A stretch of 64,000 nucleotides of DNA from Leifsonia sp. 466MF (lineage in GTDB: Bacteria > Actinomycetota > Actinomycetes > Actinomycetales > Microbacteriaceae), in assembly GCF_900100265.1 (NCBI RefSeq), contig NZ_LT629696.1, forward strand, positions 1,550,001-1,614,000. Reading direction: 5' to 3'. Below are positions 59,365 through 64,000 of this stretch, piece after piece. Below the pieces are notes generated by a model, which saw only the letters and a list, made by a program, of their open reading frames with translations, did not search any database and was not told the DNA's origin. The first letter of the stretch is position 1. Every line of letters starts with the position of its first letter. The position numbers were made by a program, and so were the translations under genes.

Positions 59365-60300
59365 ATGACTGTCTCCTCACCCTACGCCGCCGCCCTGGGG
59401 CGGGTGCCCGTGCGCGAAGAGGCGGTCGCTGTCCTCGGCTCGACCACCCGGTATTGGGACTACGGCGAGCGGGATGCGACGACCACCCTGGTGCTCGTGC
59501 ACGGCTTCCGCGGCGATCACCACGGCCTGGAGCCGGTGGTCGCCCAGCTGGACGGCATCCGCATGATCTCGCCTGACCTCCCGGGCTTCGGCGCATCGAC
59601 GCCGATGACCGAAGCGGCGCACGACATCGCCGGGTACGGCCGCTGGCTGCGCGCGTTCGTCGACGGGCTCGGGCTGACCGGCCGGGTGGTGCTGCTCGGT
59701 CACTCGTTCGGGTCGATCGTGGTGTCCGGTGCGCTGGCGGGTGCGGACGGCGGGGGCGGCGCCGACAGCGCGGCCGAGCGGCCGGCCGGCGTCGTTCTCG
59801 TCAACCCGATCGGCCAACCCGCGCTGGAGGGTCCGCGCGGCCTGTTCACCCGGCTCGCGATCTTCTACTATTGGCTCGCAGCGGTGCTCCCGGAGCGGCT
59901 CGGCTTCGCGCTGCTCCGCAATCGGGTGATCGTGCGCGTGATGAGCATGGCCATGGCGAAGACGAAGGAGCCGGCGCTGCGCCGCTGGATCCACGACCAG
60001 CACGACCGCTACTTCTCGGCGTTCAGCGACCGGCAGGTGGTGCTGGAGGCGTTCCGCGCCTCGGTGTCGCACGACGTCAGCGAGTACGCGGGACGCATCC
60101 CGGAGCGCACGCTGCTCGTCGCCGCCGAGAAGGACGACATCACGCCCATCGCGGCCGAGTACCGCCTGCAGACGCTGTTCCCGGATGCGGAGCTCGTCGT
60201 CATCCCGGATGTCGGCCACCTCATCCACTACGAGACGCCGGCGGCGGCGGCCCGTGCCATCCAGCGCTTCGTCGCGGAGCTGCCGGGGGAGCGCGCGTGA
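59365..60300 (+). CDS. alpha/beta hydrolase
   Basis: A 311-residue alpha/beta-hydrolase. LVLVHGFRGDHHG forms the oxyanion region (about residues 42-54) and the nucleophile Ser lies in LLGHSFGSIVV. The late catalytic Asp and His are probably in AAEKDDITPIA and VGHLIHYE. A Gly-rich insert (ADGGGGADSA) follows the nucleophile elbow. The substrate is unknown. Its TGA overlaps the GTG of the glycosyltransferase gene, so the two are coupled and may act on the same envelope lipid or glycan, which is inference. Confidence 0.88.
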   Translation: MTVSSPYAAALGRVPVREEAVAVLGSTTRYWDYGERDATTTLVLVHGFRGDHHGLEPVVAQLDGIRMISPDLPGFGASTPMTEAAHDIAGYGRWLRAFVDGLGLTGRVVLLGHSFGSIVVSGALAGADGGGGADSAAERPAGVVLVNPIGQPALEGPRGLFTRLAIFYYWLAAVLPERLGFALLRNRVIVRVMSMAMAKTKEPALRRWIHDQHDRYFSAFSDRQVVLEAFRASVSHDVSEYAGRIPERTLLVAAEKDDITPIAAEYRLQTLFPDAELVVIPDVGHLIHYETPAAAARAIQRFVAELPGERA

Positions 60301-61370
60301 GGATCCTGTTCGACTGCCGCTACACACGGATCGGCCGGCACGACGGCATCAGCCGCTACACAGCCGGCCTCGTCACCGCCCTCGCGAAGCGGCACCCGGT
60401 GACGATGCTGATCAGCGACCACCGCCAGCTCGAACTGCTGCCCGACCTGCCGTGGGAGCTCATTCCGTCGCCCACGTCGATGGGAGAGCCGTGGGTGGCG
60501 CGGACGGTCAACCGCCTCAAGCCGGACGTCGTGTTCACCCCCATGCAGACGATGGGCGGCTTCGGGCGGAAGTACCGGCTCGTGCTGACGGTCCACGACC
60601 TCATCTACTACCGCCACCCGACTCCGCCGCGCGACCTGCCGGCGTTCGTGCGGGGGCTGTGGCGGCTGTACCACCTGGCGTGGTGGCCGCAGCGCCTGCT
60701 GCTCAACCGCTCCGACGCGGTCGTGACCGTCTCGGAGACGACGAAGGGGCTCATCGCCGAGCACCGCCTGACCAAGCGGCCGGTGCACGTCGTGCCCAAT
60801 GCGGCCGACATGCCCGAGCTCGCACCCGGCCGGGCTGAGCGCACCGCGGCGGAGAGCAAGAGCCTCGTCTACATGGGCTCATTCATGCCGTACAAGAACG
60901 TGGACACGCTGGTGCGTGCAGCCGCGCTGCTGCCGGAGTACACGCTCCACCTGATGAGCCGGGTATCGGATGCGGAGCGGCAGCGCCTGACGGAACTCGC
61001 GCCGGGTGCGCGCATCGTCTTCCACGACGGCGCCAGCGACGAGGAGTACGCGGAGACGCTTGCCGCGGCGACCGCCCTGGTGACGGCGTCGCACGACGAA
61101 GGGTTCGGCATCCCGCTGGTGGAGTCGATGACGCTCGGCACGCCGGTGGTCGTCAGCGACATCCCGATCTTCCGGGAGATCGGCGGGGAGGCCGCACTGT
61201 ACTTCGACGCGGATGCGCCGGAGCAGGTGGCGGCGCGGGTCCGGCACCTGGAGGAGGACGGCGTCTGGGCTGCCCGGTCGGCAGCCGCGCGCGCTCAGGC
61301 GGCGCGGTACACCTGGGACGGCTCGGCGGAGCGGCTGCTCACGGTGCTCGAGGGCGTCGCGTCGCGCTGA
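60297..61370 (+). CDS. GT4-family glycosyltransferase
   Basis: A 357-residue GT-B glycosyltransferase. The N-terminal half opens ILFDCRYTRIGRHDGISRYTAGLV. The C-terminal donor domain starts LVYMGSFMPYKNVDTLV and the EX7E-like motif lies in DEGFGIPLVESMTLGTPVVVSD. It is the type that adds mannose or glucose to lipids or glycans; the actual acceptor is unknown. The GTG overlaps the hydrolase stop by four bases (GTGA). It is convergent with the histidine phosphatase gene. Confidence 0.9.
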   Translation: MRILFDCRYTRIGRHDGISRYTAGLVTALAKRHPVTMLISDHRQLELLPDLPWELIPSPTSMGEPWVARTVNRLKPDVVFTPMQTMGGFGRKYRLVLTVHDLIYYRHPTPPRDLPAFVRGLWRLYHLAWWPQRLLLNRSDAVVTVSETTKGLIAEHRLTKRPVHVVPNAADMPELAPGRAERTAAESKSLVYMGSFMPYKNVDTLVRAAALLPEYTLHLMSRVSDAERQRLTELAPGARIVFHDGASDEEYAETLAAATALVTASHDEGFGIPLVESMTLGTPVVVSDIPIFREIGGEAALYFDADAPEQVAARVRHLEEDGVWAARSAAARAQAARYTWDGSAERLLTVLEGVASR

Positions 61371-61380
61371 CGACGCCAGC

Positions 61381-61980
61381 TCACATCACGGAGGCGGTGA
61401 ACAGGTCGCGGTCCTCCGGGCCGAGGTTGAAGCGGTCGAGCGTCAGGTCGCCGTCGTCGTAGCGGAAGCGATGGACGGACCCGTTCGGGATCAGCTCGCC
61501 CGGCCCCGGCAGCGCGTGATCGGTGACGTGGCGCACCAGCGACGAGATGACGCCGCCGTGGCTGACGACGATGACGTTCTCACCGGGATGCCGCTCGCCG
61601 AGGTCACGGAGCGCGGGAAGGGCGCGCGCGACGACCTCGTCGCGGGTCTCGCGACCGGGCACGGGCATCCCGTCGGGCCAGCGGGCCAGGATCTGCTCGC
61701 CGGTCAGCCCCTCGGCCTCGCCGTACTGCCGCTCGGCGACCGCCGGAAGGCGCTCCGGCTCGCCCAGCCCGACATGACCGGCGATGATCCGCGCGGTGTC
61801 GAGAGCGCGTGACAGCGGGCTGGCGTAGATCGCGTCGAACCGTCCGCCCGCGAGCGCACGTCCCGTCGCCTCCGCCTGGTCGCGGCCGGTCGCATTGAGC
61901 GGGATGTCGCTGGAGCCCTGGATGCGTTTCGCGAGGTTCCAGTCGGTCTGGCCGTGCCGCACCAGCGAGATGAAGGTCAC
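61381..61980 (-). CDS. histidine phosphatase-family protein
   Basis: A 199-residue phosphoglycerate-mutase-like phosphatase. The catalytic motif is LVRHGQTDWN (residues 7-16), with ASPLSRALDTARI and a second His in VSHGGVI. Members of this size hydrolyse varied phosphate esters, for example alpha-ribazole phosphate or glucosyl-3-phosphoglycerate; the substrate is not evident here. The GTG start at 61980 follows GAAAGGA. It lies 38 bases after the sirtuin gene on the same strand. Confidence 0.9.
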   Translation of the reverse strand: MTFISLVRHGQTDWNLAKRIQGSSDIPLNATGRDQAEATGRALAGGRFDAIYASPLSRALDTARIIAGHVGLGEPERLPAVAERQYGEAEGLTGEQILARWPDGMPVPGRETRDEVVARALPALRDLGERHPGENVIVVSHGGVISSLVRHVTDHALPGPGELIPNGSVHRFRYDDGDLTLDRFNLGPEDRDLFTASVM

Positions 61981-62018
61981 ACGCGTCCTTTCGTCACCGG
62001 GACGCGTGGGCGGTCGGG

Positions 62019-62864
62019 TCAGGCCAACCGTTCGGCCAACTCGACCAGTGTTTCCGTCGTCCCACCGTCCAGCTTAATGGTCGCGCGACCGTCGCCCTTG
62101 GTCGCGCCCCGGTTGACGATGACGATGGGGAGCCGGCGGCGCCGGGCCTCCTCGAGGAGCCGGATGCCGGAGTTGACCACCAGCGACGAACCGGCGATCA
62201 CGAGGGCGTCGGCCGAACGGACCAGCGCGCTGGCCTCGCGGTACTTCTCGGCGGGCACGAACTCGCCGAAGAAGACCACATCCGGCTTCAGATGGCCGCC
62301 GCAGACGGTGCAGTCCGGGACGACGAAGGCGTCGATGTCGGTGACGATGGCGTCGCCGTCCGGTGCGATCTCGACGGCGCCCTCGGTGTCGAGCCACGGG
62401 TTCGCGGCGTCGATCCGCGCGGTGATCGCCTCGCGGGCGAAGATCTGGCCGCAGACGAGGCAGAGGACGCGGTCCATGGCGCCGTGGAGGTCGACGACCT
62501 TGCGCGACCCGGCCTGCTTGTGCAGCCCGTCCACGTTCTGGGTGATGACGCCGTTGGCGGCGCCCGCGGCCTCCAGCGCCGCCAGAGCACGGTGGCCGTC
62601 GTTGGGATGCGCTGCCGCGAACCGGCGGTAGCCCAGGTGGCTGCCGGCCCAGTAGCGCTTGCGGAAGCGGTCGTCGGAGAGGAACTGCTGGAACGTCATC
62701 GGGGTGCGCTTCGGAGCGCCCTCGCCGCGGTAGTCCGGGATGCCGGAGTCGGTGGACACGCCAGCGCCGGTCAGAACGGCGAAGCGGCGGCCGGAGAGCA
62801 GCTCGACGGTCTGGTCGATCCCGCGGGCGAGTTCCGGCGGGAGCTCGGTCGTCAGCGTGGTCAC
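62019..62864 (-). CDS. Sir2-family NAD-dependent protein deacylase
   Basis: A 281-residue sirtuin. The NAD site shows GAGVSTDSGIPDYRG and TQNVDGLHKQAG, and the catalytic His is in DLHGAMD. Two Cys pairs (CLVC and CTVC) form the zinc site, separated by a longer-than-usual segment of about 45 residues. The family of larger bacterial sirtuins (class II, SIRT4-like) fits. The GTG at 62864 is preferred because GGAGG lies five bases before it; an in-frame GTG at 62870 and an upstream frame start at 62897 are less likely. Confidence 0.9.
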   Translation of the reverse strand: MTTLTTELPPELARGIDQTVELLSGRRFAVLTGAGVSTDSGIPDYRGEGAPKRTPMTFQQFLSDDRFRKRYWAGSHLGYRRFAAAHPNDGHRALAALEAAGAANGVITQNVDGLHKQAGSRKVVDLHGAMDRVLCLVCGQIFAREAITARIDAANPWLDTEGAVEIAPDGDAIVTDIDAFVVPDCTVCGGHLKPDVVFFGEFVPAEKYREASALVRSADALVIAGSSLVVNSGIRLLEEARRRRLPIVIVNRGATKGDGRATIKLDGGTTETLVELAERLA

Positions 62865-62886
62865 AGGCACCTCCAGATCCTCTCTG

Positions 62887-62892
62887 AGTCTA
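62887..62892 (-). promoter_or_regulatory. -10 box of the sirtuin gene
   Basis: TAGACT on the minus strand, 22 bases before the GTG, leaving a short leader that includes GGAGG. Confidence 0.45.
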
Positions 62893-62941
62893 AACACCCC
62901 AGTTTTCCGATTTGTTTCGTGCGGCTGGCAGTGTTGACGTC

Positions 62942-63766
62942 ATGCTCCTGTACCGCATCGACGACCTGGAGGCCGAAGGCCTCGCCGACTACTCGCGCCT
63001 GACCGACGTGGCGCTGCGGCGGGTGACCGAACCGGCGGGCGGGCTGTACATCGCCGAGTCGACGAAGGTGATCACGCGCGCCCTGGCCGCCGGTCACCGG
63101 CCGCGCTCCGTGCTGCTGCAGGAGCAGTGGCTCCCGGATATCGAGCCGCTGCTGGAGCCGTATCCCGACGTCCCCGTCTTCGTCGGCGACGCGGCAGTGC
63201 TCGAGCGGCTCACCGGGTACCACCTGCACCGGGGCGCGCTGGCGGCGATGCACCGCCCCGAGCTGCCCGATCCGGCCGAGCTGCTGCGGGATGCGCGGCG
63301 CGTGGTCGTGCTGGAGGACATCGTCGACCACACCAACGTCGGGGCGATCTTCCGCGCGGTCGCGGGCCTCGGCGCGGACGCCGTGCTCGTCACGCCGCGG
63401 TGCGCCGACCCGCTCTACCGGCGCAGCGTCCGCGTCTCCATGGGCACGGTGCTCCAGGTGCCGTGGACACGACTGCCGGAGTGGGATGAGGCCGTGCCGT
63501 TGCTCCACGGCGCCGGGTTCGACATCGCCGCGCTCGCGCTCTCCGACGAGGCCGTGACGCTCGACGCGTACGCAGCCGACCCGCCGGAGCGCGTGGCCAT
63601 GGTGTTCGGAGCGGAGGGAGACGGGCTCAGCAGGCGCGCGCTGACTGCGGCGGACACGGTGGTCACCATCCCGATGCTGCACGGCGTCGACTCGCTCAAC
63701 GTGGCCTCCGCGTCCGCTGTCGCGTTGTGGGCGCTCCGCGCGCGTTCTCAGCCGTCGCAGGGATAG
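62942..63766 (+). CDS. SpoU/TrmH-family RNA 2'-O-methyltransferase
   Basis: A 274-residue SPOUT methyltransferase. An N-terminal substrate-binding part (about residues 1-115) precedes the knotted domain, which shows motif 1 (DHTNVGAIFRAVAGLGADAVLV), motif 2 (MVFGAEGDGLS) and motif 3 (IPMLHGVDSLNVASASAVALW). It would methylate a ribose in rRNA or tRNA; the site is not known. It diverges from the sirtuin gene. Nineteen bases separate it from the next gene. Confidence 0.9.
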   Translation: MLLYRIDDLEAEGLADYSRLTDVALRRVTEPAGGLYIAESTKVITRALAAGHRPRSVLLQEQWLPDIEPLLEPYPDVPVFVGDAAVLERLTGYHLHRGALAAMHRPELPDPAELLRDARRVVVLEDIVDHTNVGAIFRAVAGLGADAVLVTPRCADPLYRRSVRVSMGTVLQVPWTRLPEWDEAVPLLHGAGFDIAALALSDEAVTLDAYAADPPERVAMVFGAEGDGLSRRALTAADTVVTIPMLHGVDSLNVASASAVALWALRARSQPSQG

Positions 63767-63773
63767 CCGTCGC

Positions 63774-63779
63774 TAAAAT
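63774..63779 (+). promoter_or_regulatory. -10 box of the last gene, leaderless
   Basis: TAAAAT ends six bases before the GTG at 63786. Confidence 0.4.
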
Positions 63780-63785
63780 CCGAGG

Positions 63786-64000
63786 GTGCCCCAGCAAGTT
63801 CTCGTCGATCCGCCGCGCCGTGTCTCCCGGAAGGTGTACCGCCGGCGCCGCATCGTGGTCTTCGGGACGCTGATCGCCATCCTCGTCGCTTTCGTCTATG
63901 TGGTGGGGTCGCTCGTCGCGCCGGTCCCGGCGACCGCGGCGGTCACGGCGCACGGCAAGCAGCTCGTGCAGCCCGCCGTGCAGCTGGCCTGGCCCGGATA
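63786..64000 (+). CDS. N-terminus of a membrane-anchored or exported protein (partial)
   Basis: The first 71 codons of a gene cut by the window end. The N-terminus is basic (RRVSRKVYRRRRIV), followed by one hydrophobic helix (about residues 24-46, IVVFGTLIAILVAFVYVVGSLVA) and then an external Pro/Ala/Val-rich stretch. A D-alanyl-D-alanine carboxypeptidase would fit from what I recall of related genomes, but nothing catalytic lies within the window. The GTG at 63786 is six bases after TAAAAT. Confidence 0.65.
   Translation, partial: MPQQVLVDPPRRVSRKVYRRRRIVVFGTLIAILVAFVYVVGSLVAPVPATAAVTAHGKQLVQPAVQLAWPG

Overview
The window is a high-GC actinobacterial chromosome segment. Gene content and order (polA-rpsA-coaE-uvrB, uvrA-uvrC-rapZ-whiA, gap-pgk-tpiA-secG-rbpA, tkt-tal-pgi-zwf-opcA-pgl, ctaB/ctaA, sufBDC) are those of the conserved core of Actinomycetota. 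RbpA, WhiA, OpcA, a PdtaR-type ANTAR regulator and the GlgA/TreS glucan genes support this. No mycolic-acid or spore-specific genes are seen. Taken together the content fits Microbacteriaceae, most likely Leifsonia or a close relative; the genus is an inference from memory. There is no rRNA, CRISPR array, transposase, integrase or phage gene. One tRNA (tRNA-Leu, CAA) is present.

Layout. 1-2.3 kb: end of an unidentified gene, thioredoxin, an FBP zinc-finger protein, tRNA-Leu, pdtaR, a hotdog thioesterase. 2.3-13.3 kb: polA, a small hypothetical gene, a DUF885 metallohydrolase, DUF4166 plus a TIGR01777 epimerase, rpsA, coaE, uvrB. 13.3-17.7 kb: a tight five-gene MoxR/DUF58/DUF4129 membrane cluster sitting between uvrB and uvrA. 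17.9-24.8 kb: uvrA (behind a perfect LexA box), uvrC, rapZ, whiA. 24.9-29.3 kb: sodA, gap, pgk, tpiA, secG, rbpA. 29.5-38.1 kb: a hypothetical gene, then on the minus strand the pentose-phosphate operon tkt-tal-pgi-zwf-opcA-pgl. 38.4-43.3 kb: ctaB and a GNAT gene facing ctaA, with a two-gene AAA+ ATPase/TPR-membrane module wedged between them. 43.6-47.7 kb: sufB-sufD-Rieske-sufC-DUF59. 47.8-56.6 kb: an ABC-F protein, SURF1 and two small genes, fabG, serB-glgC facing glgA, an ABC ATPase, rpmE2, DUF4190. 56.7-64 kb: a DnaQ-like exonuclease, treS, a hydrolase/glycosyltransferase pair, a histidine phosphatase, a sirtuin, a SpoU-type RNA methyltransferase and the start of an envelope protein cut by the window edge.

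Most of this is ordinary core metabolism, DNA repair, heme A and Fe-S assembly. The strongest unexplained signal is at 39909-42348. A perfect 37-bp direct repeat brackets the ATPase/TPR module, and the repeat itself carries the 3' ends of the two flanking convergent genes. The module therefore looks like a clean insertion that regenerated both flanking genes, and it carries its own promoter. Other points for a second look are three families of intergenic hairpins (one seen three times, one twice), a large share of genes with a -10 box 6-8 bases before the start codon (leaderless transcripts), the MoxR cluster inside the uvr region, and a suf operon with no sufR, sufS or sufU.
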